A model generated the notes under the pieces. That model was not told the DNA's origin and did not search any database. It saw only the letters and a program-made list of their open reading frames with translations. Made by a program: the position numbers and the translations under genes. From NCBI RefSeq assembly GCF_014836885.1, contig NZ_JACSPY010000007.1:25562-89561 (forward strand): a DNA stretch of 64,000 bases, read 5' to 3'. The stretch comes from Brevibacterium gallinarum (lineage in GTDB: Bacteria > Actinomycetota > Actinomycetes > Actinomycetales > Brevibacteriaceae). Positions 1-7,946 of the stretch are shown piece after piece (positions within the stretch are counted from its first letter, which is position 1; the number at the start of each line of letters is the position of its first letter).

Positions 1-2
1 TC

Positions 3-704
3 GTCACCGGTGCCGCCCGCGGCATCGGCGCAGAGATCGCCCGTGTGCTCCACCGGGACGGGGCACAGGTCTACGGCGTCGACGTTCCGCAGGCCGGGCA
101 GGCCCTGGCGCAGACGATGAACAGCATCGGCGGAGTCGCCATCCAGCTCGACATCACTGCTGAGCACGCGGGTCAGCAGATCATGGAGCGCGTCGGCGCC
201 CCGATCGACATCCTCATCCACAATGCCGGCATCACACGTGACAAACTGCTGGCGAACATGGACGAATCCCGCTGGGCGTCCGCGATCGCCGTCAACATCT
301 CCTCCCAGCTGCGCATCAACGAGTCGATCACAGCGGCCACCGGCTGGGGCCAGGCTCCGCGGGTGGTGTCGCTGGCCTCGATCGCCGGCCTGGCAGGCAA
401 CCGCGGGCAGACGAACTACTCCGCTTCGAAGGCCGGTGTGGTGGGAATGGTGGCAGCTGCTGCAGAGGACTTCGCTGCCCGCAGCGGCACCATCAATGCC
501 GTGGCTCCGGGCTTCATTGAGACCGATATGACCGCGGCGATGCCGATGGTTCCGCGCGAGCTCGGCCGCCGGCTGTCGAGCCTGCAGCAGGGCGGCAAGC
601 CGCGCGACGTCGCCGAGGCCATCGCGTTCTTCGTCCAGCCCGCCGCCGGCGGCATCAACGGCAAGACGCTGCGTGTGTGCGGCCAGAGTCTGCTGGGGGC
701 GTGA
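3..704 (+). CDS. 3-oxoacyl-ACP reductase, FabG4/HMwFabG type (5' partial)
   Basis: NAD(P)H-dependent reductase of the short-chain dehydrogenase family, expected to reduce 3-oxoacyl thioesters. The window opens inside the gene; 233 codons are visible, starting in the Rossmann loop VTGAARGIGAEIA (TGxxxGIG). The NAG motif lies in ILIHNAGITRD, and the catalytic Ser and YxxxK are seen in SLASIAGLAG and NYSASKAG. Its stop codon overlaps the start of a MaoC-type dehydratase by one base. That pairing recalls mycobacterial fabG4-htdX, where FabG4 carries an extra N-terminal domain, so the missing 5' part may be long. The role in fatty acid or acyl-CoA metabolism is inferred from family and neighbour. 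Confidence 0.85.
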   Translation, partial: VTGAARGIGAEIARVLHRDGAQVYGVDVPQAGQALAQTMNSIGGVAIQLDITAEHAGQQIMERVGAPIDILIHNAGITRDKLLANMDESRWASAIAVNISSQLRINESITAATGWGQAPRVVSLASIAGLAGNRGQTNYSASKAGVVGMVAAAAEDFAARSGTINAVAPGFIETDMTAAMPMVPRELGRRLSSLQQGGKPRDVAEAIAFFVQPAAGGINGKTLRVCGQSLLGA

Positions 705-1582
705 TGACGAGATTCACTCGAGGCGTACCGCGGCCCATCAACTCCGGCGCAGTGCTCGCCAAAGCCGTCCTGCGCCAGTTCAAGAAGCGCCCGCACAGCT
801 CTGCCCATATGCCGACCCGCTCCGTGGAGTCGACCACCACGCTCGATCCCGTCGAGGTGGCGGCATTCCACCGCGTCGTCGAGGCACCGGTGACGGACTC
901 CGTGCATCCGGGGTATCTGCACAAACTCGGCTTCCCGCTGGCAATGCAGCTCATGACCGACCCCGGCTTCCCGCTGCCGCTGCTGGGCCTGGTGCACATC
1001 GTCAACCGGTTCCGCCTGCACCGGCCGGTCCTCATCGGCGAAACCGTGACGACATCGGTGCGGATCGGGCAGGCCCGCAAGCACCGCAAGGGCACTGAGT
1101 TCGACGTACTCGTCACGGGAGTCGTCGACGGTGAGACGGTCTTCGAGGAGACCGCCACCTATCTGGCAGTCGGCAAGCACCTCAGCAGCGCCGAGTCCGA
1201 ACGCGAGGAGGAGCGCAGCGAGTTCGAGGCCCCGGGAGTGCCGTCAGCCATCTGGAAGCTGCCGCGCTCGATCGGCCCAACGTATGCGAAGGTCTCAGGG
1301 GACTACAACCCGATCCACCTGAATCCGCTGGCCGCCAAGGCCTTCGGGTTCCCGGCCTCGATCGCCCACGGCATGTACACCGCCTCACGTGCGCTGTCCG
1401 AGTCCCAGGTCCCGGCCGGCGGCTACGTGTGGGAAGCGCAGTTCGCCAAGCCCGTCATCCTGCCGGCGCGGGTGGGCTTCGGAGTCTTCGACGATCACGA
1501 GGGCGCCACTCGCCGCTATGCGGTGTGGAGCGTCAAGAACGGCAAGCCGCACGTGCTCGGAAGCGTCGCTCCGCTGTCGTGA
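704..1582 (+). CDS. MaoC-like (R)-hydroxyacyl dehydratase, HtdX type
   Basis: Double hot-dog dehydratase/hydratase of 292 residues. The C-terminal half carries the hydratase-2 signature: SGDYNPIHLNPLAAKAFG with the catalytic Asp and His, followed by IAHGM. The N-terminal half looks like the degenerate substrate-binding hot dog, as in HtdX-like proteins of about 280 residues. I chose ATG 704 because it overlaps the stop of the upstream reductase (TGATG), implying coupled translation; GTG 701 is an alternative. The pair would catalyse consecutive reduction and dehydration steps on acyl chains. No terminator is evident between it and the tRNA promoter downstream. Confidence 0.85.
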   Translation: MTRFTRGVPRPINSGAVLAKAVLRQFKKRPHSSAHMPTRSVESTTTLDPVEVAAFHRVVEAPVTDSVHPGYLHKLGFPLAMQLMTDPGFPLPLLGLVHIVNRFRLHRPVLIGETVTTSVRIGQARKHRKGTEFDVLVTGVVDGETVFEETATYLAVGKHLSSAESEREEERSEFEAPGVPSAIWKLPRSIGPTYAKVSGDYNPIHLNPLAAKAFGFPASIAHGMYTASRALSESQVPAGGYVWEAQFAKPVILPARVGFGVFDDHEGATRRYAVWSVKNGKPHVLGSVAPLS

Positions 1583-1670
1583 ATAGTGTGTCGGAACCCC
1601 GCCTGACCTGCGCGGATGCACGCATCCATGTATGTTTGTGCGGTGTTCGTCACAGAGGGCGAAACCGATT

Positions 1671-1698
1671 TTGCAATCGGGTTCAGAGCATGTAATGT
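1671..1698 (+). promoter_or_regulatory. Promoter of tRNA-Leu
   Basis: TTGCAA (1671-1676), a 16-base spacer, then TAATGT (1693-1698) preceded by TG. This is a good sigma-A-type promoter; the predicted transcription start near 1705 lies just ahead of the mature tRNA 5' end at 1713. Confidence 0.65.
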
Positions 1699-1712
1699 GT
1701 TCTCTGTTGCCC

Positions 1713-1800
1713 GCGCGGGTGGCGGAATTGGTAGACGCGCTAGCTTGAGGTGCTAGTGCCCACTATATCGGGCGTGGGGGTTCAAGTCCCCCCTCGCGCA
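1713..1800 (+). tRNA. tRNA-Leu, anticodon GAG
   Basis: An 88-base class II tRNA. The 7-bp acceptor stem pairs GCGCGGG (1713-1719) with CTCGCGC (1793-1799, one G-U pair) and is followed by discriminator A1800. The anticodon stem CTAGC/GCTAG encloses loop TTGAGGT, giving anticodon GAG, which reads CUC/CUU leucine codons. The long variable arm is typical of tRNA-Leu, and the T arm is GGGGG-TTCAAGT-CCCCC. The 3' CCA is not encoded: the next bases are CAA. Confidence 0.97.
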
Positions 1801-1820
1801 CAACCGGCTCAGGCCGCTGA

Positions 1821-1851
1821 AAGCCCCGGAACCATTGAGGTTCCGGGGCTT
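1821..1851 (+). terminator. Terminator of tRNA-Leu
   Basis: Perfect 13-bp stem (arms 1821-1833 and 1839-1851) with a 5-base loop, starting 20 bases after the tRNA and ending in a short TT. It also argues against starting the next gene at 1835, inside the hairpin. Confidence 0.85.
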
Positions 1852-1957
1852 TCTGCATGTCGGCGACCCCTCCGTCTGCACGGGATTCTGTGACATACTC
1901 GCCGGTGAGGATGCAGCCCATCCGAACCGTGTTCCCGGCAAGACAAGGAAGTCATCA

Positions 1958-2584
1958 GTGCCCTCTACGCGAAGTGAGCTCGTCACTGCCGCCGTCCACT
2001 ATCTGTACGCGCTGTCACAGAACCTGACACCGGCAGCGGAGATCAGCGGTGCAGTCGAATTCGAGACCGCTGCGGCACTCGAGGAAATCCTGCACGGGCA
2101 GGGCAGGACACGTGCGGAAGTGATCAACGTCTTCGCATTGATCGCCGCCACCCGAACCGAGCTCACCACCGGATCAGCTGTGCCGTTCTCGAAGGACGCC
2201 TACGATGCCGCGCGAGCGCGTGCCGTGCGCGGACTGGAGTTCGCCGGCCGGGCCGGTCACCAGATCTGGCCGCCGACGAGCCAGACCGTGCGCAAGCGCC
2301 TGGGCACGAACTTCTGGAACGATGCGCTGAGCTCACTGGGCTTCCCCACCTCGGGCGGCGGCCGCAAGAGAGGTGCCTTCCACTACTCTCCTGAAGCATT
2401 CCGCAGCGCTGTCATCGATTTCCTCACCGATGCGCGCGCAGCTGGGGGAGCTGAGAGCTTCAGCCGCTATGAGGCATGGGCCAAGGACGAGCGCGCCGCC
2501 GGCCGGACCAGGCCCTCAGGTGCCTCGGTGCGCAACCACTTCGGCAGCTGGAACGACGCCAAGGCCGCAGCGGAACAGGCCTGA
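1958..2584 (+). CDS. Small protein with homing-endonuclease-associated (HNH_repeat-like) repeats
   Basis: A 208-residue protein with two copies of a short helical repeat: TVRKRLGTNFWNDALSSLGF near residues 108-127 and SVRNHFGSWNDAKAAAEQ at the C-terminus. The pattern (S/T)VRxxFGSWNxA is the repeat often attached to HNH or homing endonucleases and thought to bind DNA. No nuclease domain is visible, so it may be a stand-alone DNA-binding protein. I chose GTG 1958, with AAGGAA seven bases upstream; the longer frame from 1835 begins inside the tRNA terminator. It lies immediately downstream of a tRNA gene, a common landing place for mobile DNA, but composition matches its neighbours. Function unknown. 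Confidence 0.6.
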   Translation: MPSTRSELVTAAVHYLYALSQNLTPAAEISGAVEFETAAALEEILHGQGRTRAEVINVFALIAATRTELTTGSAVPFSKDAYDAARARAVRGLEFAGRAGHQIWPPTSQTVRKRLGTNFWNDALSSLGFPTSGGGRKRGAFHYSPEAFRSAVIDFLTDARAAGGAESFSRYEAWAKDERAAGRTRPSGASVRNHFGSWNDAKAAAEQA

Positions 2585-2595
2585 TCTCGGCTCGG

Positions 2596-3783
2596 TCACG
2601 TTGCGCGCGGCATCGGCCGCCCGAACGTCTTGATCCGCCAACGCGGTGGCACATAGTCCGACCAGTGCCGTTCGATTGCCAGCTCGTAGCTCTCGACGAG
2701 CTTCTCCGTCGCTGCCCGCCAGCTGTGCTGCTCCATCTCGGCCTTGCCTCCGGCGGCCAATGCCGAGCGCAGGCTCTCATCTGCCAGCAGACGATTGACC
2801 TGAGCTGACATGTCCTCACTCGAATGGGGTTTGCACAGCAGCCCACCGACACCATCGGGCACGGCGAACGGGATGCCACCAGCCCGGGCAGCGACGACCG
2901 GCACTCCCGAGGCCATCGACTCCAGTGCCACCAGCCCCAGCGTCTCGGTCGTCGAGGGGAAGACGAACACATCGGCTGAGGCGTAGGCCTCGGCCAGCTC
3001 CTGACCGCTCATGTACCCGGTGAAGACCGTCGGCGTGCCGGCGAACTCGGCCTCCAGCTGGCCCAGGTGCGGGCCGGATCCGACCATTGCCAACCGGGTG
3101 CCCTCCGGAGCGCGGTCGATGACGCCGCGCAGCACATCGAGGTCCTTCTCCTTCGACATCCGCCCGACATAGACGAGCAGCCGATCCTCTGGATGCCCGT
3201 CGGTGAGTCGCTCACGCATCCGCTGCGAGTAGTTGCCCGGATGGTAGGTCTGCGTGTCGACCGCCCGCGGCCAGAGGTCGAGGTTCTTGATCCCGGCAGC
3301 CGCAGCCTGCTCGATCATCGGCTGCGAGGTGCACAGATTGACCTCTGCGAGGTTGTGGATCCACGTGATCCACCGTTCGGTCGTGTCGGTGATCCACTCA
3401 AGCCCGAGCCGCTGCGTGTACTCAGGCACATTCGTATGGAAGGACGCGAGCATCGGCAGGTCGCGCCGCTTCGAGGACATCGTGCCGTAGGCAGCCAGCC
3501 AGATCGGATTGACGGCATGGACGATATGCGGGTGGAAGCGCTCCATCGTCTTGGCGATGTTCGAAGTCGGCAGGCCGACGCGCAGCTCGGGATACCACGG
3601 CTTGAAGGACACCGAGCGCACCGGAACCACCCGGAACCCCGCATAGCGGGCCGGCGGATGGCCCGGCGCGAACACGACGACCTCATGACCCATTTCGGCC
3701 AGGTGGTCGAGGGTGCCCATGAGCCGGGTGACGACCCCGTCGATTTTCGGAAGGAAGACTTCCGTGAAGAGGGCGACGCGCAT
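2596..3783 (-). CDS. sqdX: GT4 glycosyltransferase, probable sulfoquinovosyl-diacylglycerol synthase (SqdX/SQD2-like)
   Basis: A GT-B fold family 4 glycosyltransferase of 395 residues. The N-terminal acceptor domain starts MRVALFTEVFLPKIDGVV and contains SFHTNVPEY (about 114-122). The C-terminal nucleotide-sugar domain has VGRMSKEKDL (206-215), VGSGP and the E-x7-E signature with E280 and E288, followed by GVPVVAARAGG. Alone it would be annotated as a PimB/MgtA-like mannosyltransferase. Its start overlaps the sqdB stop by one base (TGATG), so the two are coupled. By analogy with plant SQD2 and cyanobacterial SqdX, it would transfer sulfoquinovose from UDP-sulfoquinovose to diacylglycerol at the membrane. 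Specificity is inferred from operon context; a mannosyltransferase remains possible. Confidence 0.7.
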   Translation of the reverse strand: MRVALFTEVFLPKIDGVVTRLMGTLDHLAEMGHEVVVFAPGHPPARYAGFRVVPVRSVSFKPWYPELRVGLPTSNIAKTMERFHPHIVHAVNPIWLAAYGTMSSKRRDLPMLASFHTNVPEYTQRLGLEWITDTTERWITWIHNLAEVNLCTSQPMIEQAAAAGIKNLDLWPRAVDTQTYHPGNYSQRMRERLTDGHPEDRLLVYVGRMSKEKDLDVLRGVIDRAPEGTRLAMVGSGPHLGQLEAEFAGTPTVFTGYMSGQELAEAYASADVFVFPSTTETLGLVALESMASGVPVVAARAGGIPFAVPDGVGGLLCKPHSSEDMSAQVNRLLADESLRSALAAGGKAEMEQHSWRAATEKLVESYELAIERHWSDYVPPRWRIKTFGRPMPRAT

Positions 3784-5072
3784 CAGCTGCCGGAGACCGC
3801 CGCCGTCTCGTCGTGGTCACCGCTGGCCTGCGCATCTGCCAGGCCCGAGGTGTCGGTCGGGACGGTCGGCACACCCGGCTGCTGGTGCTTGGTCCAGACA
3901 GAGGACGCGGGGATCTTCGACAGGTCCGCCCGGTGGGCATAGCGCTTGGCGGTCTCATTGACCTCCATGAGCAGCCCGTCGGACAGCGTCGTCGGCTTGA
4001 GTCCGAGTGCCAGGAACGTCGCATTCGAGGCGTGGAGGTCGTTCTCGGCCGACTCGTGCCGCGGATTGGGCACGTTCTCCAGGCGGGCACCGGTGATCGA
4101 GCAGATGAGTTCGGCGAGTTCGCGCACCCGATGGGTCTCGGTCAGCTGATTGAAGATCTTGACCCGCTCACCGGCCGCAGGCGGATTGTCCACCGCGATC
4201 TCGACGCAGCGGACCATGTCCTGGATGTGGATGAACGCGCGCGTCTGACCGCCGGTGCCGTGGACGGTCAGCGGGTAGCCGACCGCCGACTGCATGAGGA
4301 ACCGGTTGAGCACGGTGCCGTAGTCGCCGTCGTAGTCGAAGCGGTTGACCAGCCGTTCGTCGAGCTTGGTCTCTGCGGTGTTCGTACCCCAGATGATGCC
4401 CTGGTGCAGGTCGGTGATGCGCAGCGCGTCGTTCTTGGCGTAGTAGGCGAACAGGTGCTGGTCGAGCACCTTCGTCATGTGGTAGATCGAACCCGGGTTG
4501 GTCGGGTACAGGATCTGCTGTTCGACCTGGTACGGCTCGCATGGCCGTCCCTCGGCGTCCTTGTCGGCAGTGACCTGCACGTCGAGGTAGCCCTCGGGGA
4601 TCTCCATCCCGGCGGTGCCGTATCCGTAGACGCCCATGGTGCCCAGGTGCACAAGGTGGATGTCCGAACCGTTCTCGACGATTGCGGCGAGCAGGTTGTG
4701 GGTGGCGTTGACGTTGTTGTCGACGGTGTAGCGCTTGTGTGCCGGGGACTTCATCGAGTACGGCGCAGCGCGCTGTTCGGCGAAGTGGATGACGGTGTCA
4801 GGTGCGTACTCGCCGAGCAGGCGCAGCACCGCCTCGTAGTCCTGAGCCAGGTCGATCTGGGCGAAGCCGATCCGCTTGCCGGTCAGCTCCTCCCAGGCGT
4901 CGAGCCGTTCTTCGATCGAGGCGATCGGGGTCAGCGACTCCGCACCGAGCTCCTCGTCGATCTCCCGGCGAGAAAGATTGTCGAGGATGACAACGTCGTG
5001 GCCTCGCGCTGAGAGATGCAGGGCTGTCGGCCAGCCGCAGAACCCGTCTCCACCGCAGACAACAGTCTTCAT
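3783..5072 (-). CDS. sqdB: UDP-sulfoquinovose synthase
   Basis: Extended SDR enzyme of 429 residues that would make UDP-sulfoquinovose from UDP-glucose and sulfite using bound NAD. The N-terminus VVCGGDGFCGWPTALHLS is the unusual GGDGxCGW Rossmann loop of SQD1/SqdB. ESLTPIASI, HFAEQRAAPYSM and NRFDYDGDYGTVLNRF closely track the plant enzyme. Catalytic residues are T145 (in LGTMGVYG), Y197 and K201 (YHMTK). About 30 extra residues sit between the Thr and the Tyr motifs, and a roughly 50-residue low-complexity tail follows the fold. ATG 5072 has GAGGAGG nine bases upstream; the much longer open frame reaching 6266 is antisense to the M20 gene and is not used. First gene of a two-gene operon. 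Confidence 0.9.
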   Translation of the reverse strand: MKTVVCGGDGFCGWPTALHLSARGHDVVILDNLSRREIDEELGAESLTPIASIEERLDAWEELTGKRIGFAQIDLAQDYEAVLRLLGEYAPDTVIHFAEQRAAPYSMKSPAHKRYTVDNNVNATHNLLAAIVENGSDIHLVHLGTMGVYGYGTAGMEIPEGYLDVQVTADKDAEGRPCEPYQVEQQILYPTNPGSIYHMTKVLDQHLFAYYAKNDALRITDLHQGIIWGTNTAETKLDERLVNRFDYDGDYGTVLNRFLMQSAVGYPLTVHGTGGQTRAFIHIQDMVRCVEIAVDNPPAAGERVKIFNQLTETHRVRELAELICSITGARLENVPNPRHESAENDLHASNATFLALGLKPTTLSDGLLMEVNETAKRYAHRADLSKIPASSVWTKHQQPGVPTVPTDTSGLADAQASGDHDETAAVSGS

Positions 5073-5321
5073 CTTGCTCCTCCTCGATCGACGACGGCGC
5101 GCTCGCGCCGGGACACTTAGTCGTAGTCTGTCATATGCACACGCCGCCCACGCACGCGGCGACGCGCCGGAGGGCCCCGGCTTCGAAGGCGTCACGGGGT
5201 ATTCATCTGCGGTTCGCCGATTTCCGGATGACGAACGCTCGCGAACGTGCTTGCGCTTCCGGTGTACGCTCGGCTCAGGCCGGCCCGGCCGCACCGCCGC
5301 GAGTGAGAATGGAGAGTGTCG

Positions 5322-6632
5322 ATGAGTCATCAGTTCGCCAGCGCCGAGGCAGAGGTCACCCGCCTGTGCCAGGAGCTCATCCGCATCGACACGCAGAACT
5401 GGGGCAACAACAAGTGCAACCCTGAGCGTCCGGCCGCTGACCAGATCGCCGCCTGGTTCGCCGAGGTCGGCCTTGAGTCCCAGATCTACGAGTCCGCCCC
5501 CGGACGCGCGACGCTCGTGACCCGGGTGCCGGGCACCGATCCCGAGGCGCCGGCGCTCGTCGTGCACGGCCACACCGACGTCGTGCCCGCCGACGCCTCC
5601 GAATGGTCTGTCGACCCGTTCGCCGGGGAGATCCGCGACGGCCTCGTCTGGGGTCGTGGGGCTGTTGACATGAAGGACATGGACGCGATGATCATCGCGG
5701 TCGTGCGCACGATGATGCGCGAGAACCTGCGTCCGCGCCGCGATCTCATCATCGTCTTCTTCGCCGATGAGGAAGCCGGCGGGCTCTACGGTTCGCAGTG
5801 GATGGCCAAGAACCATCCCGAGGTGTTCGACGGCGCCACCGAGGCGATCTCCGAGGTCGGCGGCTACTCCGTCGACATCCGCGGCCAGCGCGTGTACCTT
5901 GTCCAGACCGCGGAGAAGGGCATCGCCTGGCTCAAGCTCATCGCCCGCGGCACCGCCGGGCACGGTTCCCAGATCAACCGCGACAACCCGGTCACCAAGC
6001 TCGCCGAGGCGGTCGCACGGATCGGCGCGTATGAATGGCCCGAGCAGATGCCGCAGGCCACCCGCGACCTGCTCGTCGGCGTCTCCGAACTCACCGGGAT
6101 CCCATTCAGCGCAGAGACCTACGGCGAGCTGCTCGACGAACTCGGATCGGTGGCCAAGTTCGTCGGTGCGACGTTCGCCAACACCTCGAACCCGTCGATG
6201 CTCGAAGCCGGCTACAAGCACAACGTCATCCCCTCGACAGCCTCGGCCTACATCGACTGCCGGCACCTGCCCGGCCAGTACGAGGACCTCAAACTCAAGC
6301 TCAAGGAGCTCGCCGGGGAAGGTGTCGACATCGAAGAGGAGATCGTGGCCACTGCTCTCGAATCACCCTTCGGCGGTCGGCTCGTCGACACGATGGTCGC
6401 CTCCCTGCAGGAGGAGGATCCGGACGCCACGGTGCTGCCGTACACGCTTTCGGGCGGCACCGACAACAAGGCGCTCTCGCTGCTGGGGATCACCGGCTAC
6501 GGCTTCGCACCGCTGCGCCTGACCCCGGACCTCGACTTCCCTGCGATGTTCCACGGGGTCGACGAACGGGTGCCGGTCTCGGCTCTCGAGTTCGGTGCCC
6601 GGGTGCTCGGCCGGTTCCTCATGGAAGCCTGA
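5322..6632 (+). CDS. M20/M28-fold metallopeptidase (carboxypeptidase/dipeptidase-like)
   Basis: Cytoplasmic di-zinc hydrolase of 436 residues, likely acting on small peptides or N-acyl amino acids. Visible metal and catalytic motifs are VHGHTDVVPAD (His, Asp), WGRGAVDMKDMDA (bridging Asp), FADEEAGG (catalytic and metal Glu) and a C-terminal His in MFHGVDE. The dimerization/lid domain starts at LIARGTAGHGSQ. ATG 5322 is chosen because GGAGAG lies about six bases upstream; GTG 5316 in the same frame would abut that site. It is transcribed away from sqdB, with a 249-base intergenic region between them in which I see no gene. The exact substrate cannot be told from sequence. Confidence 0.88.
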   Translation: MSHQFASAEAEVTRLCQELIRIDTQNWGNNKCNPERPAADQIAAWFAEVGLESQIYESAPGRATLVTRVPGTDPEAPALVVHGHTDVVPADASEWSVDPFAGEIRDGLVWGRGAVDMKDMDAMIIAVVRTMMRENLRPRRDLIIVFFADEEAGGLYGSQWMAKNHPEVFDGATEAISEVGGYSVDIRGQRVYLVQTAEKGIAWLKLIARGTAGHGSQINRDNPVTKLAEAVARIGAYEWPEQMPQATRDLLVGVSELTGIPFSAETYGELLDELGSVAKFVGATFANTSNPSMLEAGYKHNVIPSTASAYIDCRHLPGQYEDLKLKLKELAGEGVDIEEEIVATALESPFGGRLVDTMVASLQEEDPDATVLPYTLSGGTDNKALSLLGITGYGFAPLRLTPDLDFPAMFHGVDERVPVSALEFGARVLGRFLMEA

Positions 6633-6672
6633 GCCAGCCGCACCTGTTCTCACTGCGGCCACCGTCTCGGTG

Positions 6673-7644
6673 TCAGTCGTCGTCCTCCAGCCAGCGCTGA
6701 CGGCGCTGGACCGAGGCGACGACGACGCCGAGGAGCACGAGCCCGATGGCGATGAACGTCTGCGGGCCGATCGGGGCAGCTCCGACAGGGAAGAGCAGGT
6801 CGATGACGAGTGAGCCGAGCAGGTTGCCGAACAGCGCCAGCAGACTGATGAGCAGCACTCCCAGACGGCCGACCGCCACGGTGGAGAAGCCGATGTACAT
6901 GACGCCGAGCACACCGCCGATGAGCATCCACCACTGACCCGGCATCTCCGGGAACCCGCTGATCGGCACGCCGGACAGGCGCACGATGACTGCCGCGGCA
7001 AAGAGGAACAGTGAGCCGACGAGGAAGTTCGTGAACGTCGCCGCGTAGGCCGAGCGGGAGGCGGTGTTGAGGTTGCCGTTGAAGGCCTGCTGGAACGCCG
7101 TGAGCGCACCGGAGGTCAGCGGCAGCAGCGGCGCCCACAGGGGTACGCCGTGGGACAGCGCACCGGATGAGGACACGACGACGCCGAGCAGGACGATGAT
7201 GACGCCGGCGACACGGGGGACGCTGGGAGCCCGGCGCCCGCCTGGGCTCAGCCGGGTGTTGTCGACGATGAGCCCGCCGAGCAGCTGACCGCACACGAAG
7301 GACATGATGAACGTCGCCACGCCGAACAGCGGGACGGTCAGCGACTGCGCGATGACGACAGAGGCGCCGCCGATGCCGCCGGTGAGCATCCACCACGGGA
7401 ACTCGCCGCGGCGCACCAGCTGCCAGGCGCGTCCGAGTCCGCGGCGGGCGCCGGGTTCGAAGGGGATGGCAAGGCAGAGGACGACGAAGCCGCCGGTGAA
7501 GGACAGGAATGCGGCATACAGGCCGTGGCCGAGGGCGGCGGCGAGGTGACCGTTGGCGGTGCCCTGGATGGACATCGCGATGCCCGCGGCGATCATCGCC
7601 GCGGCTGACAGCAGCGCCGGCCCGCGTGATGCGGTGGCCGTCAT
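6673..7644 (-). CDS. DMT-family transporter (two DUF606/YdcZ-like repeats)
   Basis: Integral membrane protein of 323 residues with about ten hydrophobic helices in two similar halves, each with a YdcZ/DUF606-like pattern (GIAMSIQGTANGHLAAALG in the first half, FQQAFNGNLNTASRSAYA in the second). Members of this drug/metabolite superfamily are putative exporters; the substrate is unknown. ATG 7644 overlaps the stop of the upstream DUF5703 gene by four bases (ATGA), which sets the start and implies translational coupling. The frame remains open further upstream but that part only shadows the neighbour gene. Confidence 0.82.
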   Translation of the reverse strand: MTATASRGPALLSAAAMIAAGIAMSIQGTANGHLAAALGHGLYAAFLSFTGGFVVLCLAIPFEPGARRGLGRAWQLVRRGEFPWWMLTGGIGGASVVIAQSLTVPLFGVATFIMSFVCGQLLGGLIVDNTRLSPGGRRAPSVPRVAGVIIVLLGVVVSSSGALSHGVPLWAPLLPLTSGALTAFQQAFNGNLNTASRSAYAATFTNFLVGSLFLFAAAVIVRLSGVPISGFPEMPGQWWMLIGGVLGVMYIGFSTVAVGRLGVLLISLLALFGNLLGSLVIDLLFPVGAAPIGPQTFIAIGLVLLGVVVASVQRRQRWLEDDD

Positions 7645-7844
7645 GCGGAGTACTTGATGCGGATGATGCGGCGACGCAGCCACACCGTCTTCGATCCGCC
7701 CATCCCGATCCGGGTGCGTGCCAGCTCCCAGCGGCCGTATTCGGCTTCTTCGGTCAGCAGGCGGGCGGCTTCTGATCGGGTCATCTCCCGATGCAGGCTC
7801 ACGGTCCGGAATTCGTACTCCACAGGTGTACGACGTCGCTTCAC
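7641..7844 (-). CDS. DUF5703 family small protein
   Basis: A 67-residue basic protein matching the actinobacterial DUF5703 pattern: VEYEFRTVSLHREMTR, then EAEYGRWELARTRI and a terminal VWLRRRIIRIKY. GTG 7844 has a very strong ribosome-binding site (AAGGAGGG, two bases upstream). A likely -10 box (GATAAT, minus strand, about 7871-7866) precedes it. The family is usually found near the phosphomutase-like gene that lies divergently here. Function unknown; it is neither secreted nor membrane-spanning by inspection. Confidence 0.8.
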   Translation of the reverse strand: MKRRRTPVEYEFRTVSLHREMTRSEAARLLTEEAEYGRWELARTRIGMGGSKTVWLRRRIIRIKYSA

Positions 7845-7946
7845 ATTCCCTCCTTCGCTTCGATGAGATTATCACCAGGCGGGCCTGTTTCCCGGGCTGC
7901 TCGCAGGGCGGACACGCCGCACCCGGCGTGCATTATCCTGAGGCGT

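Noticed and set aside
1835..1957. Earlier start for the HNH_repeat-like gene
   Set aside because: It would begin inside the tRNA-Leu terminator hairpin; GTG 1958 has a better-placed ribosome-binding site.
5073..6266. Upstream extension of the sqdB frame by about 400 codons
   Set aside because: It lies antisense to the M20 peptidase gene and has no features; the MKTVVCGGDG start has a strong ribosome-binding site.
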